Shown piece after piece: positions 1 to 7,702 of a DNA stretch of 64,000 nt; position 1 is the first letter of the stretch, and every line of letters begins with the position of its first letter. Below the pieces are notes generated by a model. It saw nothing but the letters and a program-made list of their open reading frames with translations. It did not search any database and had not been told where the DNA came from. The position numbers and the translations under genes are program-made. This stretch comes from an uncultured Lachnospiraceae bacterium (lineage in GTDB: Bacteria > Bacillota > Clostridia > Lachnospirales > Lachnospiraceae), in the NCBI GenBank assembly GCA_947652735.1, contig CANTEG010000009.1:1-64000 (forward strand), written 5' to 3'.

Positions 1-106
1 CAAAGTAACAGATTTTTATATTTAATCTGTCTACTTTAGAGGTATCATATCACTGACAAGTTAAGCGGCTATTTTGTACTTAATGAAATCGGGCTGACAT
101 AATGCA

Positions 107-838
107 TTATTTCCCACAATACACGGAAATCGCCTGCTTCACAAAGTCGGCAGTTCCTGCCCCACCAGCGTTGTCAATGTTTTTTCGGAAGCGTCCATCA
201 GACACATACATATCACCCAATCCGCTGAGAATTTCGTTCGTGCATGTATAATAATGCTCGGTAATAAATTCCTGCAAGGTGGCAATTTTTGCCTGCACTG
301 CATTGTCAGCAGGAGACATATGCTTCATCGTGCCTAGTTCAGAAAATATTGCCATCATGTCATTTGTAAGCTGTTCGTAGCTGCTTTCATTCTGCTTGGC
401 ATGATTTTCTTCGTATTCCTTATATGCAGATGTATCACCCCATCTTGCTTTTGCTTCTGATTTATATTGTTCCATTTCACTTTTGTCAAAAATGCTAAAA
501 TCCATTTTCGGTACTCCTTTTTCTTGAATTTCACGGGCAAAAGAAATAAGCTCGCCAATATGTTTATATTGTAATTCTAACAGCTTAATTTGCTGTGACA
601 GTGCTTCTCGCAGGTCAAAAGAAGGACTGTCGAGAATTTTCTTAATTTCTTTCAGCGGAAATTGCAATTCGCGAAACATTAAAATAATTTGCAGGCGAAT
701 CAGTGCTGTATCGTCATACAGTCGATAACCTGCTTCGGTTACTGTTGTCGGTTTCAAAACACCGATTGCATCATAATGATGTAGTGTGCGTACGCTGACA
801 CCTGTAAGTTTGCTGACTTCTTTTACTGTTCGCATCAT
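107..838 (-). CDS. MerR-family regulator with TipAS-like ligand domain
   Basis: One-component transcription activator. Residues 1-70 form a MerR winged helix (TVKEVSKLTGVSVRTLHHYD, then the GYRLYDD wing), followed by a coiled-coil dimer helix to about residue 110. The C-terminal 120 residues resemble the TipAS fold, which binds thiopeptides and other drugs (motifs such as RWGDTSAYKEYE and YYTCTNEILSGLGDMYVSD). Length 243 is normal for TipAL. It starts with tandem ATG codons preceded by GGAGG. Its own promoter has the 19-bp spacer expected for MerR activation, so autoregulation by drug binding is likely. No efflux or target gene is adjacent, so the ligand is unknown. Confidence 0.9.
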   Translation of the reverse strand: MMRTVKEVSKLTGVSVRTLHHYDAIGVLKPTTVTEAGYRLYDDTALIRLQIILMFRELQFPLKEIKKILDSPSFDLREALSQQIKLLELQYKHIGELISFAREIQEKGVPKMDFSIFDKSEMEQYKSEAKARWGDTSAYKEYEENHAKQNESSYEQLTNDMMAIFSELGTMKHMSPADNAVQAKIATLQEFITEHYYTCTNEILSGLGDMYVSDGRFRKNIDNAGGAGTADFVKQAISVYCGK

Positions 839-859
839 TTGTTCCTCCCGTGTAATGTT

Positions 860-890
860 ATTGTAAGGTATTACGTCACGTCAGAGTCAA
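860..890 (-). promoter_or_regulatory. MerR-type promoter with 19-bp spacer
   Basis: On the minus strand TTGACT (885-890) and TACAAT (860-865) are separated by exactly 19 bp. The spacer contains the repeated half-sites GACGT-GACGT. Overlong spacers with a central operator are the hallmark of promoters that MerR proteins activate by untwisting DNA. It lies about 25 bp upstream of the TipA-like gene, so it is presumably its autoregulated promoter. Confidence 0.75.
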
Positions 891-986
891 TACCTTTATT
901 GTTAATTTAAAACATTTTTATTTGCATCCATTTTACAAAGCCTGCCAATATTTGAACACACTGTCATAGCCGCTTTATTCATAAAA

Positions 987-1040
987 TTCGCACCTTAAAA
1001 TTAGTATTTCGCACCAAGTAATGAAATATAAAAGTATAAA
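987..1040 (+). promoter_or_regulatory. LytTR direct-repeat operator and -10 box
   Basis: TTCGCACC occurs at 987-994 and again at 1008-1015, a 21-bp period on one DNA face. This is the geometry of AgrA/LytTR sites (9-bp repeats with 12-13 bp between). TATAAA at 1035-1040 lies 19 bp beyond the second repeat, placing the latter near -35. The next gene encodes a LytTR regulator, so this is probably its autoregulated promoter. The same arrangement recurs at 3271. Confidence 0.75.
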
Positions 1041-1097
1041 AAGCCGATACATCAGATAAAGATTATCCTATAAAAGCCAAAGGAAGTGAAGCAGTTT

Positions 1098-1823
1098 ATG
1101 AAAATAGCAGTTTGCGATGATGATAAAGCAATGAGAGAGTATATTATTTCTTTGATAAAAAAACAGGCAAAGGATGCACAGATTATGGCATTTACAACAG
1201 GGGAAGAACTGTTGAAGCAACAGGAGCACTTTGACATTTATTTTTTAGATGTAAAAATGGGAGAAATGTCAGGAATGGACACCGCAAAGAGTATTAGACA
1301 CAATCAGGAGAAAAAAAGTGACACAAAGAGTATTATCATTTTTGTGACTGGCTATGAAAAATATATGAATGATGCGTTTGATGTTTCAGCGTTTCATTAT
1401 CTGTTAAAGCCTGTTAATGAAGAAAAATTCAGCAATGTATTTGGGCGTGCAAAAAGGGAGCTGTTAGCGGCAGAGGAACAGACTAAACGGTACATTTTGG
1501 TGAAAAATGCCGACGCACAGAGAAAGGTTTATATTAGGGATATTTATTATATTGAGAGTGCAAATAAAAAAGTTATTATTCATACAAGGACGGGGATACT
1601 GGAATGCTATGGAAAGATGGAGGCAATGGAGCAGATGACAGGAAGCAGCTTTTACCGCTGTCATCGTTGTTATCTTGTAAATATGGAGAATATTATTTCT
1701 TATAATGCAGGCACGATAGAGGTGGCAGATGGGGACAGGCTGATACTTGCACAGAGGAAATATAATGATTTCGTCAAAACATATATGCGGTATGTAAAAA
1801 ACGGAGGGCTTGTCAATGGCTGA
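1098..1823 (+). CDS. LytTR-family response regulator (AgrA-like)
   Basis: Residues 1-120 are a receiver domain: MKIAVCDDD acidic pocket, phospho-acceptor D51 in FLDVKMG, and the K of the LLKPV loop. Residues 140-241 are a LytTR DNA-binding domain (YIESANKKVIIHT ... FYRCHRCYLVN). I start at ATG 1098, giving 241 residues beginning directly at the receiver fold, with AGGAAG upstream; a GTG 12 nt earlier is in frame but lies inside the ribosome binding site. The stop overlaps the next gene by 8 nt, so regulator and kinase are translationally coupled. LytTR-type direct repeats lie upstream of this gene and of the third gene of the locus. Confidence 0.93.
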   Translation: MKIAVCDDDKAMREYIISLIKKQAKDAQIMAFTTGEELLKQQEHFDIYFLDVKMGEMSGMDTAKSIRHNQEKKSDTKSIIIFVTGYEKYMNDAFDVSAFHYLLKPVNEEKFSNVFGRAKRELLAAEEQTKRYILVKNADAQRKVYIRDIYYIESANKKVIIHTRTGILECYGKMEAMEQMTGSSFYRCHRCYLVNMENIISYNAGTIEVADGDRLILAQRKYNDFVKTYMRYVKNGGLVNG

Positions 1824-3255
1824 TATTGTGTTTCCGATTTGTATGTATTTTGTTGACAGTATATTGAGCGGTGTTTACACACGGAATTTTTTGAAAGAAA
1901 AATTTAAGAAATGGTCTGCTTGGGTGTTATGGGTTGCCATATACATGCTGATTCAAAGCTTTGTTTTTATAATAGTGGACAATAAATTTCCAATCAACGA
2001 GGTTATGGGAATAATACTGAATATTTGTATCTTGTTGTCTATGCAGCTCATATTTTTTCAAAAGGATTTGCAAAAACAATTTTTCATTGCATTTAGCTTT
2101 GTTGCGGGCAGAGAAATCGTAAAACACATTGGAAGTGTGCTTAGTATTGCTTTTTCCGAATTATGGAACAGGATTTTTGATATTTTATTGGAAAAAGGTG
2201 TGCTGAATACAATGGACAGGCTGTATAGATGGATAGACATTTCCATTGCAGCTATTACAATTGTAGATTTGATGCTGTATGCCCTGTTGCTGTTTGGGTA
2301 TTTGTTTCTCATAAGCAGAAAATTTGTAAAAAAAGAGTATCCGTTCCAATTGCAGGAAAATATATTTTTGATTTTACCATGTATCGCTGCACTCTGCATT
2401 TCAGTTACAATAAAAGTATTGATTATATCAGTTGAAAATGGAATGACCGTAATTATTTATGACACGGTTCCAGCGGCAAAGTTCTGGGTACCATTTATTT
2501 GCGTACTTCTGCTTTTGTCAATTATTGCCAGCGTTGTGCTATTTCAAAAATTAGTGGAGTATAACGAGGAGACGAAGAAGCGTGCTATACTGGAAAATCA
2601 AGTGCAGCAAATGCAACGGGAAATCTCGGAAATACAGGATATTTATACGGACATGAGAGGGCTTAGGCACGACATGAGAAGCCATTTGGCAAATATTTCC
2701 CTGCTCGTAAAAGGGGAAAATGGCTCAGCAAACGAAGAATTGGAACGCTATATCGGGAAAATGGAAGACACTGTAAAAAAGCTGGACTTTTCCTACAAGA
2801 CAGGAAATCCCATTACGGATATTATTATTCACCAAAAAGGGCAGGAGGCAGAGAAAAAGCAGATATGGATTGAGGTAGATTTTACCTATCCGTCAAAGCT
2901 TTTGATAGATGTTTATGATATTGCCGTTATCCTGAATAATGCACTGGAAAATGCCATAGAAGCATGTGGCAAGGTGGATGGGCAAAAACGGATGAGGTTA
3001 CATTCTTATGTGAAAGGAAGCTTGTTTTTTATAGAGATTGAAAATGATTTTTGCGGTGCGGTTGTTATGGAGGAAGAAAGCGGACTGCCTGTCAGCAGCA
3101 AGAAGAACAAAAAGCTGCATGGAATTGGTATTTCTAACATCCAAAGATGTGCAAAGAAGTATATGGGTGATATTGACATTGTAATTTCTGAAACTGAGGG
3201 GAGAAAAAAGTTTAACCTTACAGTAATGATGAACGGGAAACCTGCGGCAAGCTGA
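1816..3255 (+). CDS. AgrC-like GHKL sensor histidine kinase
   Basis: Membrane kinase partner of the preceding LytTR regulator. The first 230 residues hold about six hydrophobic segments, as in AgrC/ComD/VirS sensors. A coiled coil leads to the H-box with H285 (LRHDMRSH), followed by a GHKL ATPase domain with N-box NNALENAIEAC and G-box GIGISNI. Start ATG 1816 has GGAGG 9 nt upstream and overlaps the regulator stop. In this family the usual signal is a processed peptide, but no AgrB processing enzyme or AgrD-like peptide gene is visible nearby, so the inducer is unknown. Confidence 0.92.
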   Translation: MADIVFPICMYFVDSILSGVYTRNFLKEKFKKWSAWVLWVAIYMLIQSFVFIIVDNKFPINEVMGIILNICILLSMQLIFFQKDLQKQFFIAFSFVAGREIVKHIGSVLSIAFSELWNRIFDILLEKGVLNTMDRLYRWIDISIAAITIVDLMLYALLLFGYLFLISRKFVKKEYPFQLQENIFLILPCIAALCISVTIKVLIISVENGMTVIIYDTVPAAKFWVPFICVLLLLSIIASVVLFQKLVEYNEETKKRAILENQVQQMQREISEIQDIYTDMRGLRHDMRSHLANISLLVKGENGSANEELERYIGKMEDTVKKLDFSYKTGNPITDIIIHQKGQEAEKKQIWIEVDFTYPSKLLIDVYDIAVILNNALENAIEACGKVDGQKRMRLHSYVKGSLFFIEIENDFCGAVVMEEESGLPVSSKKNKKLHGIGISNIQRCAKKYMGDIDIVISETEGRKKFNLTVMMNGKPAAS

Positions 3256-3270
3256 TAGTATACTGAAAAA

Positions 3271-3325
3271 TTCGCACCCAAAATGAAGTGGTTCACACCA
3301 AAACTATGAAATACTTTTTTAGGAT
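3271..3325 (+). promoter_or_regulatory. Second LytTR direct-repeat operator
   Basis: TTCGCACC (3271-3278) and TTCACACC (3292-3299) repeat with the same 21-bp period as the site at 987. A TAGGAT hexamer (3320-3325) lies 20 bp further on, and both sites share ATGAAATA just past the second repeat. The site sits between the kinase stop and the first of three small-protein genes, implying direct control of these genes by the regulator at 1098. Confidence 0.7.
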
Positions 3326-3377
3326 GGCGATAAAACAGATAGATGCTTGGAGATGTACAAAATGGAGGATTTGAAAA

Positions 3378-4004
3378 GTGAATGTCAACGGAGTAACACA
3401 AAGTTATTATCAACAATATTTAATGGCAAATAAGAATGTAAAGAGTGCGGAAAAATTTGCAGTCAACAAAACAAGCAATACACAGGGCTTGTCGGAAGCA
3501 GAAGAAATGAAAGAGTTTAAGAAAGAATTTTATGAAGACCTTTCTAAAGTTACCAATCACAGGACAGTAAGCAATGCAGCCGTTAATATTTCAGATGCAG
3601 CATTTCAGGCAATGAAAGCTGACCCGAAATATAGGGAGAAAATTCTTTCGTTAATTCAGAGAGATTTGGGAGACTCTTATGCACCGAGAAACTGTTCGGT
3701 TATGATAACAGTTGGAGCAACCTTGAATGAATATGGAGGGGATTCATGGCCTGTGGGTTACGATTCTGATTTTCATAGACGGGCACAAAACAGCTTTTAT
3801 AAGAGAATAAATGACAAGAGAGACAGGAACAAAGAAATTCAGGAAAAATATCTGGAAAGACGGGAACAGATTAAAAAGCAGCAACAGGAACTATTGAATG
3901 AAACCATTTTAAAGCAGAAGCAGGAAAGAAACCGATTATCACAGTTGTGGAATATGGAAAGGAACGGTGTTCAATATGTTAATGGAAATTACAAGCAGGT
4001 ATAA
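3378..4004 (+). CDS. LytTR-regulated small protein of unknown function, paralogue 1
   Basis: 208 residues, start GTG 3378 with GGAGG 10 nt upstream. The N-terminus is short and polar (MNVNGVTQSYYQQYLM), with no signal peptide or membrane segment. Residues 40-140 form a mixed domain with a segment on missing-residue spacing (ISDAAFQAMKADPKYREKIL). Residues 145-200 are a highly charged coiled coil rich in K, R, E and Q. Overall layout matches the next two genes. I do not recognise a characterised family; similar proteins in Lachnospiraceae may be annotated as DUF6033, which I could not check. Regulation by the upstream two-component system is inferred from the operator at 3271. Confidence 0.75.
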   Translation: MNVNGVTQSYYQQYLMANKNVKSAEKFAVNKTSNTQGLSEAEEMKEFKKEFYEDLSKVTNHRTVSNAAVNISDAAFQAMKADPKYREKILSLIQRDLGDSYAPRNCSVMITVGATLNEYGGDSWPVGYDSDFHRRAQNSFYKRINDKRDRNKEIQEKYLERREQIKKQQQELLNETILKQKQERNRLSQLWNMERNGVQYVNGNYKQV

Positions 4005-4614
4005 TCATTATGCAAATTATGCGGATAGCACGAAAAAATCAGCTAACAAGACAGCGGATGAAAAAACAAATACGCCAACAAACAGCAAAGACAAGGTACA
4101 GGAATATTACGAGAAATTATGTAAAAAATTTCCACACATAAATTTTAATACAAATGGTGGTGTGTTAGCAAGCAATGGTAACAAAGTTACTGTAAATCTT
4201 TCGTATGACTGCTTGAAAAAAATGGCAAGTGATTCGGAATTTGCAAAGGAAATTGAATGGAATTTGTCGGGAGAAACGGCAGCAAATTCAATGGTTTATG
4301 GATGGGCACAAAGAGATGGTGTTGTGCTCGGAGGAAGAACTGTCACATATGATGCAGATGGAAACAGGCAGTCATCTTGCGGTGGAATGAGAACTGCAAA
4401 TGAAGGAAATGAAAATAGCAATATAACTAGATTGCAGAAAAAATATAAGACAGAGGAAGAACGTTATTTAAAAGCAAAAAAGAAACGTGAAGATAAAGAG
4501 AAAATTGATAAGAAGCGGGCAGAGAAAAAGATAGAGGAAGAGAAAGTGGCAAAAAGACGAGCAGAGAAAAAAATAACCGAAGAAGCAAGGATAAGATTTG
4601 ATATAAAAGCGTAA
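3976..4614 (+). CDS. LytTR-regulated small protein of unknown function, paralogue 2
   Basis: 212 residues. Start ATG 3976 is chosen because GAAAGGAACGGTG precedes it exactly as before paralogue 3, and the N-termini then align (M-x-x-x-IT-x-x-Y-x-x-Y). It overlaps the preceding gene by 29 nt. Central region (residues 40-140) contains HINFNTNGGVLASNG and VTYDADGN, the latter close to FDADGN of paralogue 3. Residues 155-205 are a coiled coil with repeated KKRAEKK units. The C-terminus RIRFDIKA matches RARLDVKA of paralogue 3. No signal peptide. Function unknown; the conserved tail could be a targeting or assembly signal. Confidence 0.78.
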   Translation: MLMEITSRYNHYANYADSTKKSANKTADEKTNTPTNSKDKVQEYYEKLCKKFPHINFNTNGGVLASNGNKVTVNLSYDCLKKMASDSEFAKEIEWNLSGETAANSMVYGWAQRDGVVLGGRTVTYDADGNRQSSCGGMRTANEGNENSNITRLQKKYKTEEERYLKAKKKREDKEKIDKKRAEKKIEEEKVAKRRAEKKITEEARIRFDIKA

Positions 4615-4715
4615 GCATTGTTGTTCTTGTATTTCGCGGGGAGACTTAAATATGCTTTAGTGGATTGTCGGACGTGTAGAAATTATTTTTAATAACGAAA
4701 GGAACGGTGATTTAT

Positions 4716-5441
4716 ATGTCAATTAAGATTACAAACAATTATAGTAACTATGTCACAAGCAACACGAATACCACAAAAAATGCGGGCGGTACAAAAGAAA
4801 GTGATGTGGTAACAAGTGTTGTGGAGCTGAAAACTTCAACGCCCGGAGTAACCAAAAAAGAGGAGATAAAAACAGGCTATAAAAATGTAAACAACTACTC
4901 CAAATATTTACAGGGAAAATATAGTTATATGAACACGGGAACAACCTCAATGGAAGGTGTTCCGACAACTGTGTCCGTATCAGGTGCATTTTTGAGACAA
5001 TGCATGAATGATCCTGAGAAAGCAAAATATTTGGAGGAAAATCTGGCAGCTATTCCTGATTGCGCTTCTTATGCGGTATCACATGCGTTGGGAACCCTGA
5101 CAAGCCTTTCTTATCAATTTGATGCCGACGGAAATATAACGATAATTAGCTCGGGTACAAATGACCCTGACGGAAAGATAGCACGGGAAAATGCCAAAAG
5201 GAAAGCACAGGAGAAAAAGGCGGCAGAGGAAAAAGCAGCCAAAAAGCGGGCAGAAAAAAAGGCAGAAGAAAAGGCAGCAAAAAAACGTGCAGAGAAAAAA
5301 GCAGCGAATGAGGTGACAGAAAAAGGCGAATATACAGTAAGTGCTACAGGTTCAGATGTAAAAAACGTTACGGAAAAGGCGATGACTGCTTCAATGGGAA
5401 CATTTGCGTCTACAAGGGCAAGGCTTGATGTTAAGGCGTGA
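4716..5441 (+). CDS. LytTR-regulated small protein of unknown function, paralogue 3
   Basis: 241 residues from ATG 4716, 10 nt after the GGAACGG sequence shared with paralogue 2. The N-terminus MSIKITNNYSNYV is low-complexity, rich in N, T and S. A central domain (residues 65-150) ends with YQFDADGN. Residues 160-205 carry KKRAEKKA and EEKAAKKRA repeats predicted to be a long charged helix, and the protein ends RARLDVKA. Such lysine/alanine/glutamate repeats at DNA level (4500-5300) are prone to copy-number change. No membrane segment or signal peptide; function unknown. Confidence 0.78.
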   Translation: MSIKITNNYSNYVTSNTNTTKNAGGTKESDVVTSVVELKTSTPGVTKKEEIKTGYKNVNNYSKYLQGKYSYMNTGTTSMEGVPTTVSVSGAFLRQCMNDPEKAKYLEENLAAIPDCASYAVSHALGTLTSLSYQFDADGNITIISSGTNDPDGKIARENAKRKAQEKKAAEEKAAKKRAEKKAEEKAAKKRAEKKAANEVTEKGEYTVSATGSDVKNVTEKAMTASMGTFASTRARLDVKA

Positions 5442-5530
5442 AATATATTTGCCAAAAGGCAACAGAGTGTAGTAAGATGAAATAGTGATGGAACGGAAAC
5501 TGAGATTGGAAGCGGGGTGTAGAAAAGAAT

Positions 5531-6304
5531 ATGCTACATAAAATTAATCCACGAATGTATCCCGATTTTATCCCCCTTGCAAGCTCCCACCCATGCGGGA
5601 AGGTTTATCCATGCTCTATTGCGGAGGGCATTTGCGAGGGAGAAATCTTTACAAATGTAAGAGAAAATTACAGCAGTGTTTTATTTTGGTCACATAGTGG
5701 TTTTGCTTATCTTTTAGGGCAATTTGACGAATATTTTCTTGAAGATATTTATGCACTTTTGTTAAATAAAAACAACGCAAGTGTAAGGCGTTTTCTTTTG
5801 ATGACGAATGATGAATTGATACGGGATTATTTCAAACTGAACCAAAATATTTCCATAGAAAAACGTTATTTATTTGAATACGCAGATAATTGTAAAATTG
5901 AGGAAGTGACACTTCCTATCGGATATCAATTAAAAGAAATAGATAACACTATATTGCTTCAAATGCAGGGCAATATAGTGCCTTCACTTTTTTGGAAAGA
6001 CCCAAATGCTTTTTTGGATAAAGGAAAAGGATACTGTATAACCTGCAATAACGAAATTGCTGCATGGGCTTTTTCTGCTGCCGTTAGCAGTGAAGAGGTT
6101 GACATAGGAATTGAAACAAGCCCTATGTACAGGCAGCAGGGATTAGGAATTATTGTAGCGGAAAAAATGATAGAGTACACAATTAAACAGGGAAAGAAAC
6201 CTGTATGGGCATGCCACTACAAAAATGCGGCTTCTGAAAGAATGGCAGAAAAGTTAGGCTTTGTAAAAATATCTGAATGTTCAGTTATCAAATCAAATTC
6301 CTAA
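5531..6304 (+). CDS. GNAT-family N-acetyltransferase
   Basis: 257 residues. The last 90 residues form the acetyl-CoA-binding GNAT core, with motif A MYRQQGLGIIVAEKMI and the later NAASERMAEKLGF motif. The first 150 residues match the longer GNAT type annotated as acetyltransferase 2 (SSHPCGKVYPCSI, SGFAYLLGQFDE). The substrate cannot be told. The start lacks a strong ribosome binding site (GGGGTG 14 nt upstream), so translation may be weak. It converges on the next gene with a 4-nt tail-to-tail overlap and no room for a terminator. Confidence 0.85.
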   Translation: MLHKINPRMYPDFIPLASSHPCGKVYPCSIAEGICEGEIFTNVRENYSSVLFWSHSGFAYLLGQFDEYFLEDIYALLLNKNNASVRRFLLMTNDELIRDYFKLNQNISIEKRYLFEYADNCKIEEVTLPIGYQLKEIDNTILLQMQGNIVPSLFWKDPNAFLDKGKGYCITCNNEIAAWAFSAAVSSEEVDIGIETSPMYRQQGLGIIVAEKMIEYTIKQGKKPVWACHYKNAASERMAEKLGFVKISECSVIKSNS

Positions 6305-6804
6305 CCTGTCCCGTCATATGCATTTCTTTCCACGTAGGTCATCATGGCATTGTTTCGCCATCCATGTGCAAATGCCAGCAGTAGGATGGAAGTATATATG
6401 AGCAACGGCTTGCCAAAGAAGAAGCCTGATACCAGTATGGCAAGTATGCAAACACCGAGAAAGCACATAACGGCTATATGCTCTTTTAACCACTTCTTTT
6501 TGTAAAAGACAATTTTATCGTGTAAGCTATAGCTGCTGACACAGATTGCCTGTGTAAGATTTTGTTCGGCAGCTTCTCTGTATGCTTCTTCGGATAGTCG
6601 CCTGCCGCTTAAAATTTCATTTATGCTCACAGAAAATAACTCACTCATCGCAAGCAAAGCGTCAGCAGGAGGAAGATACGTGCCAGTTTCCCAGCGGGAA
6701 ACGGTTTTGTTCGTCACACCAATTTTATCTCCCAGTTGTTCCTGCGTAAGTCCCTGTTCTTTTCTAAGCTTTGCTATAAATTTACCTGTTTTATCTAAAT
6801 CCAT
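6301..6804 (-). CDS. Xre-family regulator with two membrane segments
   Basis: 167 residues. Residues 5-60 are a Cro/CI helix-turn-helix (LRKEQGLTQEQLGDKIGVTN, then KTVSRWETG). Residues 105-150 contain two adjacent hydrophobic helices, so the protein is probably membrane-anchored. ATG 6804 is used because GAGGTG lies 6 nt upstream; the in-frame GTG 9 nt earlier is part of that site. Membrane-bound Xre regulators of this size are common in Clostridia and usually lack a known ligand. Targets unknown. Confidence 0.88.
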   Translation of the reverse strand: MDLDKTGKFIAKLRKEQGLTQEQLGDKIGVTNKTVSRWETGTYLPPADALLAMSELFSVSINEILSGRRLSEEAYREAAEQNLTQAICVSSYSLHDKIVFYKKKWLKEHIAVMCFLGVCILAILVSGFFFGKPLLIYTSILLLAFAHGWRNNAMMTYVERNAYDGTG

Positions 6805-6888
6805 TTGTATCACCTCAATAAAAATATAGCATGTCTAAGTCATTTTTGTCTTGCCCATAAACAGCGAATTTAGGGAAATAGCCCGATT

Positions 6889-7686
6889 TTAAGCAATTCC
6901 TAATACATTCTCATAGATTTCCCTGTCACTGTCCTTAAAGACATTGAAAATAACCCGCTCCATATGGCTGCCATGTGACTGCAAGAAAGAAGTCACTGTG
7001 TCGTAGGCTATCTCGGCAGCCTTGTCATTTGGAAAATGAAATTCGCCTGTCGAGATACAACAAAACGCAACGGATTTAATATTGTTGTCCACGCAGCATT
7101 GCAGTACATTTTCATAGCAATTCCGTAAGTCCTGACAAAGAGTGTCATTCAGTCTGTCATATACAATCGGACCAACCGTGTGAATGACATAATCACATGG
7201 AAGATTATAGGCATTGGTCAGGGTTGCCGTGCCTGTAGGTTCCTCGTAGCTTTTACCATGCTGAATACGCCGATTGCCCATAATGCGATTGCATTCATTT
7301 CTAAGCTGAATTCCCGCGGCACTGTGAATAGCATTGTCAATGCATCTGTGGCATGGCACAAAACAGCCTAACATTTGGGAATTAGCTGCATTTACAATTG
7401 CGCCCACCTTCAGTCGTGTAATATCGCCCTGCCAAAGTGATAGTTTGGACTGCTCATTTATGGTCGGGATATCAGATAATTGGACAACACCCTTTTCTTT
7501 CAGCTCGTCCTGTAAGTAGCTGTCCTGTAAATCCATTAATTCATCAGAAAGCTCCCGCGGCATGCGGATGTTCATCAACCCTCTGATTAAATGTTTTTGT
7601 TCTGATTCCGATGCGGGAATGGTAATGCTCTTATGTTGTTTGGAATCCGCTATCAGAAGTTTTAATAATTCGCTTGTTTTTTCCAT
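6889..7686 (-). CDS. Zinc-dependent macrodomain protein-ADP-ribose hydrolase
   Basis: 265 residues. Residues 85-260 form a macrodomain: IVNAANSQMLGCF near the ribose-binding asparagines, and HTVGPIVYD and CCISTGEFHFPNDKAAEIA for the diphosphate loop. The zinc-macrodomain signature P-C-H-R-C-I-D-N-A-I-H is present (Cys and His ligands), which in characterised homologues removes ADP-ribose from proteins. The first 80 residues are the helical extension typical of this subclass. Start ATG 7686 has AAGGTGG 8 nt upstream. It is 16 nt downstream of a DUF1848 gene and probably cotranscribed. The macrodomain-linked sirtuin SirTM and lipoylation genes usually found with pathogen members are absent here. 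Confidence 0.9.
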   Translation of the reverse strand: MEKTSELLKLLIADSKQHKSITIPASESEQKHLIRGLMNIRMPRELSDELMDLQDSYLQDELKEKGVVQLSDIPTINEQSKLSLWQGDITRLKVGAIVNAANSQMLGCFVPCHRCIDNAIHSAAGIQLRNECNRIMGNRRIQHGKSYEEPTGTATLTNAYNLPCDYVIHTVGPIVYDRLNDTLCQDLRNCYENVLQCCVDNNIKSVAFCCISTGEFHFPNDKAAEIAYDTVTSFLQSHGSHMERVIFNVFKDSDREIYENVLGIA

Positions 7687-7702
7687 ATTGTTCACCACCT
7701 TA

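Noticed and set aside
1..106. Inverted repeat CAGATT/AATCTG at 9-32 as a terminator
   Set aside because: Short AT-rich stem without a convincing T run on either strand; the stretch shows no other feature.
1816..5441. Complete Agr quorum-sensing system
   Set aside because: No AgrB membrane protease or AgrD-like peptide gene could be found next to the kinase; the three downstream proteins are too large.
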